This document shows, piece by piece, positions 1 to 8,721 of a stretch of 19,533 nt of DNA. How positions within the stretch are numbered: the first letter of the stretch is position 1; the number at the start of each line of letters is the position of its first letter. This DNA comes from 13-2-20CM-68-14 sp035640035. GTDB taxonomy: Bacteria > Actinomycetota > Thermoleophilia > Gaiellales > Gaiellaceae. The notes beneath the pieces were generated by a model. The model was given only the letters and a program-made list of their open reading frames with translations, did no database searches and had not been told where the DNA came from. The DNA is taken from positions 1-19,533 of the forward strand of contig DASQWX010000206.1 in the NCBI GenBank assembly GCA_035640035.1, read 5' to 3'. The position numbers were made by a program, and so were the translations under genes.

Positions 1-1209
<1,209 letters not shown>

Positions 1210-1217
1210 GCGGCTGA

Positions 1218-2108
1218 ATGGCGACCGTCCAGGACCTGAAGCGCCGGATCCGCTCGATCGGCAACACGCAGAAGATCACGAAGGCGTTCGAGCTGGTCGC
1301 CTCCGCGCGGCTGCGGCGCGCACAGGCCCGGATCGAGGCGTTGCGGCCCTACGCGGACCGGATGCTCGAGCTAATGGGCGTCACGGCGCGAGCGGCAGGG
1401 TCGGTGCGCCTGCCGCTCCTCGAGCGGCGCGAGAACGTGAAGCGGGTCGCACTGCTTCCGATCACGGCCGACCGCGGCCTGGCGGGGGCGTTCAACGCGC
1501 AGATCCTCCGGCGGGCCTTCGCGCTGGAGCGAGAGCTTCGCGGCGACGGCCTCGAGGTCGTCTGGCTCGTCGCCGGACGCCGCGGCCGCTCGAGCCTGAC
1601 GTTCCGCGGCTACGACCTGATCCAGGCCTGGCAGGGGTTCAGCGAGCGCCCCGAGTACTCGGACGCGCAGGCGATCGCGAGGCGTGCGGCCGAGCTCTAC
1701 GCGAACGAGGAGGTCGACCGGGTCGTCGTCATCTACAACCACTTCCAGTCGGCGCTCGTCCAGCAGGTCACCGTACAGGAGCTGTTGCCGATTCCCGAGC
1801 AGGTGGTCGCGGGCGGCGAGGAAGAGGCGCGCCAGGCTGCGCTTCGCGGCGACTTCATCTACGAGCCGGAGCCGGAACAGATCCTCGAGCGGCTACTGCC
1901 TGTCTACGTCGAGACGGAGCTCTACCGCGCACTGCTCGAATCGGCCGCCTCGGAGCAGGGCGCCCGGATGACCGCGATGCGCAATGCGTCCAGCAATGCG
2001 GGCGACCTGATTGGCAACCTGACCCTCGCGATGAACCGTGCCCGTCAGGCCGAAATCACGCAAGAAATTCTCGAAGTGGTCGCGGGGGCCGATGCCCTGA
2101 CGGCATAG
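1218..2108 (+). CDS. atpG: F1F0 ATP synthase subunit gamma
   Basis: This is the central rotor stalk of F1, coupling proton flow through F0 to catalysis in the beta subunits. The 296-residue product has the normal family length. The N-terminal coiled-coil helix (LKRRIRSIGNTQKITKAFEL) and the C-terminal helix (MRNASSNAGDLIGNLTLAMN) are the two most conserved parts of gamma and both are intact. The ATG start gives the standard N terminus; no strong Shine-Dalgarno is visible, and translation probably relies on coupling to atpA 8 bases upstream. In most bacteria atpD follows directly, but here the next atp gene lies about 7.3 kb away at 9412. The gene shows no sign of damage, so the split did not inactivate it. 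Confidence 0.97.
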   Translation: MATVQDLKRRIRSIGNTQKITKAFELVASARLRRAQARIEALRPYADRMLELMGVTARAAGSVRLPLLERRENVKRVALLPITADRGLAGAFNAQILRRAFALERELRGDGLEVVWLVAGRRGRSSLTFRGYDLIQAWQGFSERPEYSDAQAIARRAAELYANEEVDRVVVIYNHFQSALVQQVTVQELLPIPEQVVAGGEEEARQAALRGDFIYEPEPEQILERLLPVYVETELYRALLESAASEQGARMTAMRNASSNAGDLIGNLTLAMNRARQAEITQEILEVVAGADALTA

Positions 2109-2169
2109 TCCCCCGTCGGCTCGTATCACGAACTAACCAACATCGTTTTCCCAGCGTCTGAGTGAATGC

Positions 2170-2203
2170 GCGGCGGTAGGCCGCTATATTCAGACTTGCG
2201 TCT
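2170..2203 (+). promoter_or_regulatory. candidate promoter for the opp cluster
   Basis: The 95-base gap after atpG is AT-richer than its surroundings and holds TATATT at 2185-2190, a good -10 hexamer, 13 bases before the GTG start of oppC. That spacing would give a very short or leaderless transcript, in line with the absence of a Shine-Dalgarno. The -35 region is poor (GTGAAT at 2162-2167, spacer 17). Between the two sits a small inverted repeat, GCGGC/GCCGC, at 2170-2184, which could be an operator. The promoter is inferred from sequence only. Confidence 0.33.
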
Positions 2204-3286
2204 GTGGCCACCCAGGAGAAGAAACCCGAGATTCTCTCCGCCGGCGCCGGCCTTGCGGCCACGGTCGCGGCCGAGACGCACGGCGAGCTCGGCGAGACCG
2301 AAGAGATCCGTGCCCGCGGCTACTGGGAGCAAGTGTGGATCCGTTTCAGGCGGGACAAGGCCGCGATCGGCGGCGGCGTCTTCATCGTCCTTCTCATCGC
2401 AGCCGCCTTCGGCGGCGCACCGCTGGCCAAGCACTTGCTCGGTCACGGACCGAACGACCAGTACATCATCGCCGCGATCGACCAGAAGACGGGCCAGCCG
2501 GTCGGTCCCTGGACGCACATCGTCGCCGACCCGAGCGGGCTCTGCCCGCCGAGCGGCGGCTGTCCACACGCACTCTTCATTCTCGGCGCGGATTCGAACC
2601 TCGGCCGCGACGAGTTCCTGCGCCTCCTCTACGGAGCCCAGGTCTCGCTCGAGGTCGCGCTCGGCGCCACCCTCGTGAGCATGTGCATCGGCATCCTGCT
2701 CGGCTCGATCGCGGGGTACTTCGGCGGCTGGGTGGACATGATTGTCTCCCGCCTGACCGAGATCGTGATGGCGTTCCCCTTCCTGCTCTTCGTTGTTGCG
2801 CTCTCGAGCACCGTCGGCCAGCGCCTCAACGACATCACCTTCGGGGGGGCGATCGGCCCTGGGGTCTTCACGTTAGTCACCGTCATCGGGCTCTTCAGCT
2901 GGTTCTATCCGGCGAGGATCGTGCGTGCGCAGGTGCTGTCGCTGCGCGAGAAGGAGTTCGTCGAGGCGGCGCGCATGGTCGGGGCGAGCGACTTCCGCAT
3001 CATCAGGTCGCACCTGCTGCCGCACCTCGTCGCTCCGATCATCGTCTACTCGACGCTGATCGTCGCCCAGAACATCCTCTTCGAGGCCGGTCTGTCGTTC
3101 CTCGGCGTCGGCATCCCGTTGCCCACGGCGAGCTGGGGCAACCTGCTCGAGACCGCCCCGCAGTACTACACCGTTCAACCGTGGCTCATGCTCTGGCCGG
3201 GCCTCGCAGTGCTCCTCGCGACCCTCGCTTTCAACCTGCTCGGCGACGGCCTGCGGGACGCCTTCGATCCGCGCAGCTCCCACTGA
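2204..3286 (+). CDS. oppC: Peptide-type ABC transporter permease, OppC/DppC family
   Basis: This is one of two integral membrane subunits of a peptide/oligopeptide-type ABC importer. The 360-residue protein starts with GTG. Residues 1-45 are a hydrophilic cytoplasmic tail, followed by the family N-terminal motif (VWIRFRRDKAAIGG) and the first membrane helix. An extracytoplasmic loop of roughly 70 residues contains the pair CPPSGGC. Next come the family hallmark LGADSNLGRDEFLRLLYGAQVS, several membrane helices, and the EAA loop (EFVEAARMVGASDFRIIRSHLLP) that contacts the ATPases. The C terminus LLGDGLRDAFDPR is typical of DppC/OppC. Unusually, this gene comes first in the cluster; usual orders are A-B-C-D-F or B-C-D-F-A. 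Substrate cannot be read from the sequence; dipeptides, oligopeptides, nickel or other small ligands are all possible. Confidence 0.93.
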   Translation: MATQEKKPEILSAGAGLAATVAAETHGELGETEEIRARGYWEQVWIRFRRDKAAIGGGVFIVLLIAAAFGGAPLAKHLLGHGPNDQYIIAAIDQKTGQPVGPWTHIVADPSGLCPPSGGCPHALFILGADSNLGRDEFLRLLYGAQVSLEVALGATLVSMCIGILLGSIAGYFGGWVDMIVSRLTEIVMAFPFLLFVVALSSTVGQRLNDITFGGAIGPGVFTLVTVIGLFSWFYPARIVRAQVLSLREKEFVEAARMVGASDFRIIRSHLLPHLVAPIIVYSTLIVAQNILFEAGLSFLGVGIPLPTASWGNLLETAPQYYTVQPWLMLWPGLAVLLATLAFNLLGDGLRDAFDPRSSH

Positions 3287-3324
3287 TTTCGGGCTCGTCC
3301 GGGTCTAACTTTTAGCTTCCGCGG

Positions 3325-3357
3325 GCGTCCTAGACGACGGACGCGTGCGCGCGTCCG
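3325..3357 (+). other. alternative hairpins in the leader of the binding-protein gene
   Basis: The 114-base stretch before the oppA start holds an 8-bp perfect GC-rich stem, CGGACGCG (3338-3345) and CGCGTCCG (3350-3357), closed by the four-base loop TGCG. The upstream segment GCGTCC (3325-3330) can pair with the same left arm (GGACGC, 3339-3344), so two mutually exclusive hairpins are possible. No T-tract follows, so this is not an obvious intrinsic terminator. It could stabilise mRNA or act as an attenuator-like switch. The pairing is seen in the sequence; the function is a guess. Confidence 0.4.
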
Positions 3358-3400
3358 GGCCATGCAACGCACTTGGCTCTGTCCAAGGGAAAGGAGTTCC

Positions 3401-5071
3401 ATGCGAAGACGACTCTGGCTTTCGATCGCGGCTGCCGTGATCGGGGCGAGTCTGCTCGCAGCGGCCGGTTTTGCGAGCCCGGCCAAGAGCAGTGGCAGTG
3501 CTGCGTCCAACGCGCCGAACAGCACATTCGCGGGGGCGAAGAAGGGCGGGACACTCCATATCAACATCTCGGCTTCAGACGTGGACTACATCGATCCTCA
3601 GCTCTCGTATTACGTCCCGGGCTGGGCGCTGCTGTACACCACCTGTCGGCAGCTCCTGAACTACCCGGACAAGAGCGGTAAGGCCGGTACGCGTCTGTAT
3701 GCCGACGGGGCATCCGCGTTCCCGAAGATCTCTCGCGGCGGTCGTGTCTACACGTTCACGGTTCGCAAGGGGATGAAGTTCAGCAACGGCAAGCCGATCA
3801 CGGCGAAGAACTACAAGTTCGCGATCGAGCGTGCCGCAAATCCGAAGATGGCTTCGCCTGCGGGTCCGTTCATGGGCGACATCGCGGGCTGGACGAAGGC
3901 GAACACGAGCGGCGGCAAGGTCAGCGGTGTGACCGCCAGGGGCAACAAGCTGATCATTCGGCTTACCGCCCCGCACGCGGACTTCCTGTCCCGTGTCGCG
4001 ATGATGTTCTTCTGCCCGATGCCGACGAACACGCCGATCGTGGCAGCCGGCGTCAACTCGTTCCCGGGCTCGGGTCCGTACTACGTCTCGAGCCGGGTTC
4101 CGGGCCGGACGATCGTGCTCAAGAAGAACAAGTTCTACCGGGGTTCGCGGCCGCACAACGTCAACGAGATCGACGTCAACGTCCTGACGAACCAGGACAC
4201 GAGCCTGCTTCAGACGAAGCGCGGCACGGTCGACTACGACCTCGGCGGCCATCCGGGCACGGACGATGCTTCGCTTGCACGGCAGTACGGCGTCAACAAG
4301 AAGCAGTACTTCGTCAATCCGGACATCTCGACGAACTACTTCTCGATGAACAACATGCACGCTCCCTTCGCGGGCAACCTCGCCCTGCGAAAGGCGGTCA
4401 ACTACGCCATCGATCGCAAGGCTCTGATCGCCACCCAGGGTGCGTACGCAGGTAGGCCGACCGACCAGCTCCTGCCGCCGTCGCTGCAGGGCTACAAGAA
4501 CGCGAACATCTTCCCGTTCAGGTCGAACCTCTCGCAGGCGAGGAGCCTGCTCAAGGGCTCGAAGCCCAAGGTCACCCTCTTCGAGGGCGGCAGCGACATC
4601 CGCAAGGCACGCGCTGCGGCGCTACAGGCCCAGCTCGGTCGTGCGGGCATCAGCGTCAACATCACGCAGCTCGCCACGGGCGTGATGTACACGCGGTGCG
4701 GCACGAAGAGCGAGGCCGCGTCGGGGGCGATGGACCTGTGCGACGTCGGTTGGGTCGCCGACTACCCAGACCCGTTCGACTTCGTGGACGTCCTGCTCAA
4801 CGGCAACAACATCCACGACAACAACAACAACAACTACGCGTACCTCAACAACGCGAAGTACAACCGCTTGATGAACGCCGCGAACAGGCTCGTCGGCGCG
4901 AAGCGGTACAGCACGTACGGCAACCTCGACATCGCGATCTCCAAGAAGATCGTGCCGAACGCCTACTGGATCAACTTCAACAACCGTGACTTCATCGGCC
5001 CGAAGACCGGCTGCTGGACGTTCCAGCCGATCTACGCGAGCCCTGACTTCACGCTTCTGTGCAAGAAGTAG
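3401..5071 (+). CDS. oppA: Secreted substrate-binding protein of peptide-type ABC importer (SBP family 5)
   Basis: This is the extracytoplasmic binding protein that delivers ligand to the OppBC permease. The start at 3401 is chosen over an in-frame ATG at 3362 because AAGGAG lies at 3391-3396 and the product then begins MRRRLWLSIAAAVIG, a clean signal peptide (positive n-region, hydrophobic core to about residue 25). The result is 556 residues. Family 5 features are KKGGTLHINISASDVDYIDPQ near the mature N terminus, YTFTVRKGMKFSNGKPITAKNY, and ALRKAVNYAIDRKAL. No lipobox cysteine follows the signal peptide, so it seems exported as a soluble or otherwise retained protein, whereas Gram-positive binding proteins are usually lipoproteins. 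Six cysteines could form disulfides. An Asn-rich run sits near residues 467-484. A terminator follows directly, suggesting oppA is made in excess of the membrane parts. Confidence 0.92.
   Translation: MRRRLWLSIAAAVIGASLLAAAGFASPAKSSGSAASNAPNSTFAGAKKGGTLHINISASDVDYIDPQLSYYVPGWALLYTTCRQLLNYPDKSGKAGTRLYADGASAFPKISRGGRVYTFTVRKGMKFSNGKPITAKNYKFAIERAANPKMASPAGPFMGDIAGWTKANTSGGKVSGVTARGNKLIIRLTAPHADFLSRVAMMFFCPMPTNTPIVAAGVNSFPGSGPYYVSSRVPGRTIVLKKNKFYRGSRPHNVNEIDVNVLTNQDTSLLQTKRGTVDYDLGGHPGTDDASLARQYGVNKKQYFVNPDISTNYFSMNNMHAPFAGNLALRKAVNYAIDRKALIATQGAYAGRPTDQLLPPSLQGYKNANIFPFRSNLSQARSLLKGSKPKVTLFEGGSDIRKARAAALQAQLGRAGISVNITQLATGVMYTRCGTKSEAASGAMDLCDVGWVADYPDPFDFVDVLLNGNNIHDNNNNNYAYLNNAKYNRLMNAANRLVGAKRYSTYGNLDIAISKKIVPNAYWINFNNRDFIGPKTGCWTFQPIYASPDFTLLCKK
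4820..4834 (+). repeat. (AAC)5 microsatellite encoding a poly-Asn run in OppA
   Basis: Five consecutive AAC codons lie within a longer Asn-rich segment (NGNNIHDNNNNNYAYLNN). In-frame slippage here would only change the length of an Asn loop. It is AT-richer than the surrounding gene. No function is inferred. Confidence 0.6.
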
Positions 5072-5102
5072 GAATCGTTCGGAGTAACGTCGTGGTTCCA
5101 AT

Positions 5103-5141
5103 GAAGGCGCCGGCTTCGGCCGGCGCCTTCCCTTCTCTTGT
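5103..5141 (+). terminator. strong hairpin terminator/attenuator between oppA and oppB
   Basis: Left arm GAAGGCGCCGGC (5103-5114) and right arm GCCGGCGCCTTC (5119-5130) pair perfectly over 12 bp around a TTCG tetraloop, a very stable configuration. The following bases (CCTTCTCTTGT) are pyrimidine-rich but not a pure T-tract, so termination may be partial. Placed inside the transporter cluster, it would lower expression of the permease and ATPase genes relative to the binding protein. TAAAGT just after it (from 5141) could be a weak -10 for a second promoter before oppB. Confidence 0.8.
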
Positions 5142-5173
5142 AAAGTCTTCGGACCCCCAATGAGACAGCGCCC

Positions 5174-6187
5174 GTGATCCGGTACCTCATCAGGCGACTC
5201 CTCTGGGCGGTCGTGTTGTTCGTCGCGGTCACGATCGTGACCTATGTGATCTTCTTCCTGATTCCGACCAATCCGGCTGCCAGGGCGTGCGGCCAGCGCG
5301 TGACGCCCGACTGCGTCGCGCAGGCGGAGCACTACCTCGGCCTGGACAGGCCGGTCTACACGCAGTACGGGAAGTTCATGGGGCGCCTGCTGCCGATCGA
5401 CTTCAACGGACTCGTCAACGGACGAAGCCCGATCAAGACCCCCTCGCTCGGGATCTCGTTCGCCAACCGGCAGCAGGTGAACAGCATCGTCGGCCACGCG
5501 GCCCCGGTGACGGCTTCGCTCGTCTTCGGCGGCGCGATCACCTGGCTTTTGATCTCCATCCCGATCGGGATCTTGTCGGCTCTGCGGCCGCGGTCGTTGT
5601 TAGACCGCGCCTCCATGACCTTCGTGCTGATCGGTATCTCCGCGCACCCGGTCTGGATCGGGCTGATCTTCCTCTACCTGTTCGCCTTCAAGGTGCACAT
5701 CTTCCCGCTCGGCGAGTACTGCAACATGATCAGTCCGCCGTCGGGAGCAACCTGCGCTGGACCCGTGCAGTGGTTCTACCACCTGATTCTCCCGTGGGTC
5801 ACGTTCGCGATTCTCTTCGCGGCCTTATACGTGCGGATGATCCGGGCGAACGTGATCGAGACCATGAACGAGGACTACGTGCGGACCGCGCGCGCCAAGG
5901 GGGCGCCCGAGCGGCGCGTCCTGACGTCTCACATTCTGCGAAACGCGATGCTCCCGGTCGTCACGATGCTTGGCATGGACATCGCCCTCGGCCTCGGCGG
6001 GGCGATCTTCACCGAGAACATCTACGACCTTCCCGGTCTCGGCCGGCAACTGCGCCTGAGCCTCGACAACTTCGACCTGCCGACGACCCAGGGGATCGTC
6101 GTCTTCGGCACGGTCGCGATCATCTTCTTCAACCTGATCGTCGACCTCTTATACGCGGCAATCGACCCGCGCATCAGGCTTTCCTGA
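5174..6187 (+). CDS. oppB: Peptide-type ABC transporter permease, OppB/DppB family
   Basis: This is the second membrane subunit of the importer and the partner of OppC. It has 337 residues from a GTG start, giving the family-typical N terminus MIRYLIRRLLWAVVLFVAVT followed by LIPTNPA. An enlarged extracytoplasmic loop (about residues 35-100) carries LGLDRPVYTQYGKF, common to DppB/OppB. Later membrane helices are followed by the EAA loop (EDYVRTARAKGAPERRVLTSHILRNA), and the C terminus LLYAAIDPRIRLS is typical. Four cysteines fall in predicted outside segments: two near residues 39-47 and two in the EYCN...GATCAG loop. No good Shine-Dalgarno is seen, and the gene follows a strong hairpin, so its expression is probably lower than that of oppA. 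OppD begins 13 bases downstream. Confidence 0.93.
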   Translation: MIRYLIRRLLWAVVLFVAVTIVTYVIFFLIPTNPAARACGQRVTPDCVAQAEHYLGLDRPVYTQYGKFMGRLLPIDFNGLVNGRSPIKTPSLGISFANRQQVNSIVGHAAPVTASLVFGGAITWLLISIPIGILSALRPRSLLDRASMTFVLIGISAHPVWIGLIFLYLFAFKVHIFPLGEYCNMISPPSGATCAGPVQWFYHLILPWVTFAILFAALYVRMIRANVIETMNEDYVRTARAKGAPERRVLTSHILRNAMLPVVTMLGMDIALGLGGAIFTENIYDLPGLGRQLRLSLDNFDLPTTQGIVVFGTVAIIFFNLIVDLLYAAIDPRIRLS

Positions 6188-6200
6188 CGGAGGCGAGCCG

Positions 6201-7223
6201 GTGGCGCTGCTCGAAGTTCGGGATCTGAAGACCTACTTCTCGACCGACGACGGGATCGTCAAGGCGGTCGACGGCGTGACCTTCTCGGTCGAGAAGGGAC
6301 GGACGCTGGGCATCGTCGGCGAGTCGGGCTCGGGCAAGAGCGTCACCTGCCTGACGATCATGGGCCTGAACAACCGGAGGAACACGATCTCGAGCGGCGA
6401 GGCGCTGTTCCGGGGCGAGGATCTGCTCGGGATGAGCGCGCGCAGGCTGCGCGACATCCGCGGCAACGACATCGCGATGATCTTCCAGGACCCGATGACG
6501 TCGCTGAACCCGGTGCACAAGATCGGCGACCAGTTGGTCGAGGCGGTTCAACTCCACCAGGACGTGACGAAGAAGCAGGCCAGGGCGCGGGCGGTCGAGC
6601 TGCTGAAGGCGGTTGGAATCCCGCGCGCCGAGCGGCGGGTCGACGACTACCCGCATCAGTTCTCCGGCGGCATGCGTCAGCGCGTGATGATCGCGATGGC
6701 GCTCATCAACGATCCGGACCTCCTGATCGCCGACGAGCCGACGACGGCCCTCGACGTCACGACGCAGGCGCAGATCCTCAGCCTGATGAACAGGCTTCAG
6801 CGCGAGTTCGACTCGGCGATCATCATCATCACGCACGACCTCGGCGTCGTCGCCGAGACGGCCGACGACGTCGTCGTCATGTACGCGGCCGAAGTCGCCG
6901 AGCACGCGCCGGTCCAGCAGATCTTCGGCCGGCCGCACATGCCGTACACGTGGGGCCTGCTGGGCTCGCTTCCCCGGCTCGACACGGACACCGACCGGCT
7001 CGTCCAGATCAAGGGGCAGCCGCCGTCGCTGTTGCGCCCGCCGAAGGGATGCCGCTTCCATCCCCGCTGTCCGTACGTCATGGACGTGTGCAAGCAGACC
7101 GACCCGCCGCTCGAGCCGCTGAGCGACGATCCGCAACACCTTGCCGCCTGTCACCTCGACGAGGAAACCAAGGATCGCGAAGCGGAGAAGCTGCTCGCAG
7201 GCACGATGGCGAAGGCCAGCTGA
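6201..7223 (+). CDS. oppD: Peptide-type ABC transporter ATP-binding protein, OppD/DppD family
   Basis: This is one of two cytoplasmic ATPases that power the importer. The 340-residue product starts at GTG 6201 with a good ribosome-binding site, GGAGG at 6189-6193, seven bases upstream and just after the oppB stop. Visible motifs are Walker A GESGSGKS at residues 40-47, the Q-loop MIFQDPMTSLNPV, the signature SGGMRQR from residue 155, Walker B LLIADEPTTALD with catalytic Glu179, and the switch His in ITHDLG. The C-terminal oligopeptide-transporter extension is present (CRFHPRCPYVMDVC), with the Cys pattern that in some relatives binds an Fe-S cluster. Its stop overlaps the oppF start by one base (TGATG), indicating coupled translation. 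Confidence 0.95.
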   Translation: MALLEVRDLKTYFSTDDGIVKAVDGVTFSVEKGRTLGIVGESGSGKSVTCLTIMGLNNRRNTISSGEALFRGEDLLGMSARRLRDIRGNDIAMIFQDPMTSLNPVHKIGDQLVEAVQLHQDVTKKQARARAVELLKAVGIPRAERRVDDYPHQFSGGMRQRVMIAMALINDPDLLIADEPTTALDVTTQAQILSLMNRLQREFDSAIIIITHDLGVVAETADDVVVMYAAEVAEHAPVQQIFGRPHMPYTWGLLGSLPRLDTDTDRLVQIKGQPPSLLRPPKGCRFHPRCPYVMDVCKQTDPPLEPLSDDPQHLAACHLDEETKDREAEKLLAGTMAKAS

Positions 7224-8308
7224 TGACGGAGACGGCGACGGCGACGACCAACGAGACCATGCCGCGCAGTGGCAACGACCTCCTGATCGTCGAGGATCTG
7301 AAGAAGCACTTTCCCGTCACGCGCGGCATCATCTTCCAGAAGGAGATCGCCTCGGTGAAGGCGGTCGACGGAGTCAGCTTCACGGTCAAGCCGGGCGAGA
7401 CGCTCGGCGTCGTCGGCGAGTCCGGCTGCGGCAAGTCGACGATGGCGCGCTGCGTCATGCGCTTGCTCGAGCCCACCGGTGGACGGATCGTCTTCGACGG
7501 CCGCGACATCACGAAGCTTTCGCGCGCGGCGATGCGCCCGATCCGGCGCGAGATGATGATGATCTTCCAGGACCCGTACGCGTCCCTCAATCCGCGCAAG
7601 CGCGTCGGGTTCATCGTCGCCGAGGCGCTCGAGGTCCACAAACTCGGCACCGAGGCCGAGACGAAGCGCCGGGTCCAGGAGCTGCTCGAAGTCGTCGGCC
7701 TCAACCCCGAGCACTACAACCGCTTCCCGCACGAGTTTTCCGGCGGCCAGAGGCAGCGCATCGGGGTCGCGCGAGCGCTGGCCGTCAACCCGAAGCTGAT
7801 CGTCTGCGACGAGCCGGTCTCGGCGCTCGACGTCTCGGTCCAGGCCCAGATCCTGAACCTGCTGAAGGATCTTCAGCGCGACTTCGGCCTCACGTACGTC
7901 TTCATCGCCCACGACCTGAACGTCGTCCGCCACATCTCGGACCGGGTGATGGTCATGTACCTGGGCCAGGTCTCGGAGCTCGCGGGCGGAACGACGCTCT
8001 ATCGAGAGCCGAAGCACCCGTATACGGGAGCGCTGCTTTCGGCGGTGCCGATCCCCGATCCAGAGCTGGGTCGGCAGCGGAAGCCGGTCGTGCTCGAAGG
8101 GGACGTGCCGAGCCCGCTCAACCCGCCGAACGCGTGCCGGTTCCACCCGCGCTGCCCCCGCTTCCGGGAGGGACACTGCGACGTCGAGGAGCCCATCCTG
8201 CGACCGATGGGCGAGGATCACCTCGCGAAGTGCCACTATCCGCTCGAGCGCTGGCCGCTGAGCGAGGAAGAGTTTCGCCGCCCGACAGCCGAAGCCGTCG
8301 TGAGCTAG
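7223..8308 (+). CDS. oppF: Peptide-type ABC transporter ATP-binding protein, OppF/DppF family
   Basis: This is the second ATPase of the importer. The reading frame is open well upstream, but ATG 7223 is chosen because it overlaps the oppD stop and gives MTETATATTNETMPRSG followed by the typical start LLIVEDLKKHFPVTRGI. The product is 361 residues. Motifs are Walker A GESGCGKS at 65-72, MIFQDPYASLNPRKRVG, the signature FSGGQRQRIGVARAL (Ser173), Walker B LIVCDEPVSALDVS with Glu197, and AHDLNVVRHISDRVMVMYLG. The C-terminal oligopeptide-transporter extension is present (CRFHPRCPRF and a further Cys). The pattern is OppF/DppF-like rather than OppD-like. With C, A, B and D this completes the five-gene importer. 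Confidence 0.95.
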   Translation: MTETATATTNETMPRSGNDLLIVEDLKKHFPVTRGIIFQKEIASVKAVDGVSFTVKPGETLGVVGESGCGKSTMARCVMRLLEPTGGRIVFDGRDITKLSRAAMRPIRREMMMIFQDPYASLNPRKRVGFIVAEALEVHKLGTEAETKRRVQELLEVVGLNPEHYNRFPHEFSGGQRQRIGVARALAVNPKLIVCDEPVSALDVSVQAQILNLLKDLQRDFGLTYVFIAHDLNVVRHISDRVMVMYLGQVSELAGGTTLYREPKHPYTGALLSAVPIPDPELGRQRKPVVLEGDVPSPLNPPNACRFHPRCPRFREGHCDVEEPILRPMGEDHLAKCHYPLERWPLSEEEFRRPTAEAVVS

Positions 8309-8311
8309 GAC

Positions 8312-8668
8312 ATGCTGCGCGCGGCTTTCCGCCGCTTCGCGACGCTCCTCGCCGGAACAGCGGGGATCACGGTCGTCGTCTCCCTTGCGATCGGGCTTCT
8401 CCTCGGGGCCTCGCTCGGCCGCTCGGTCGCGGTCGGCTTCTACCTCGTGGGCTGTGGCTTGATCGTGATCGGCTTCTTCATCGGCAACCGCGGGCCCGTG
8501 CGCCACAAAGGGGAGGGAGGCTTTCTGCTGTTCGGCTCCCGCTCTCTTCGCTGGGCGACCCCGGACGAGCGCGAAGACACGCTCGCCTCGTCCGCGGTGT
8601 TCGTCGTGCTGGGATGTTTACTTATTGTGATCGGGGTTCTTGCCGATACGAAGCATTCGTTGTTCTAG
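8312..8668 (+). CDS. Small three-helix membrane protein of unknown function
   Basis: I do not recognise this 118-residue protein. Predicted membrane helices lie at about residues 13-35, 38-57 and 93-112. Between helices 2 and 3 is a hydrophilic segment of about 35 residues, rich in Gly and charge, with FLLFGSRSLRWATPDERED. It begins three bases after the oppF stop with an AGGA just before the ATG, so it is probably in the same transcript as the transporter. Codon use and GC bias at third positions look like those of its neighbours, which supports a real gene. A role tied to the transporter is possible from position only. No catalytic residues are apparent. Confidence 0.75.
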   Translation: MLRAAFRRFATLLAGTAGITVVVSLAIGLLLGASLGRSVAVGFYLVGCGLIVIGFFIGNRGPVRHKGEGGFLLFGSRSLRWATPDEREDTLASSAVFVVLGCLLIVIGVLADTKHSLF

Positions 8669-8721
8669 TTTCTTCCTGAATCTGTCCTAACTCCGACGGA
8701 ACCTTGGCGTCAGATAGAGAA

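Noticed and set aside
2092..2118. Short hairpins at the end of atpG (ATGCC/GGCAT, GACGG/CCGTC) as a terminator
   Set aside because: Stems are only 5 bp, they overlap the stop codon, and no T-tract follows. Chance pairing in GC-rich DNA is likely.
3362..3400. ATG at 3362 as the start of the binding-protein gene
   Set aside because: It would place 13 residues including Cys and Pro before the signal peptide and has no ribosome-binding site, whereas ATG 3401 has AAGGAG just upstream and a typical signal peptide.
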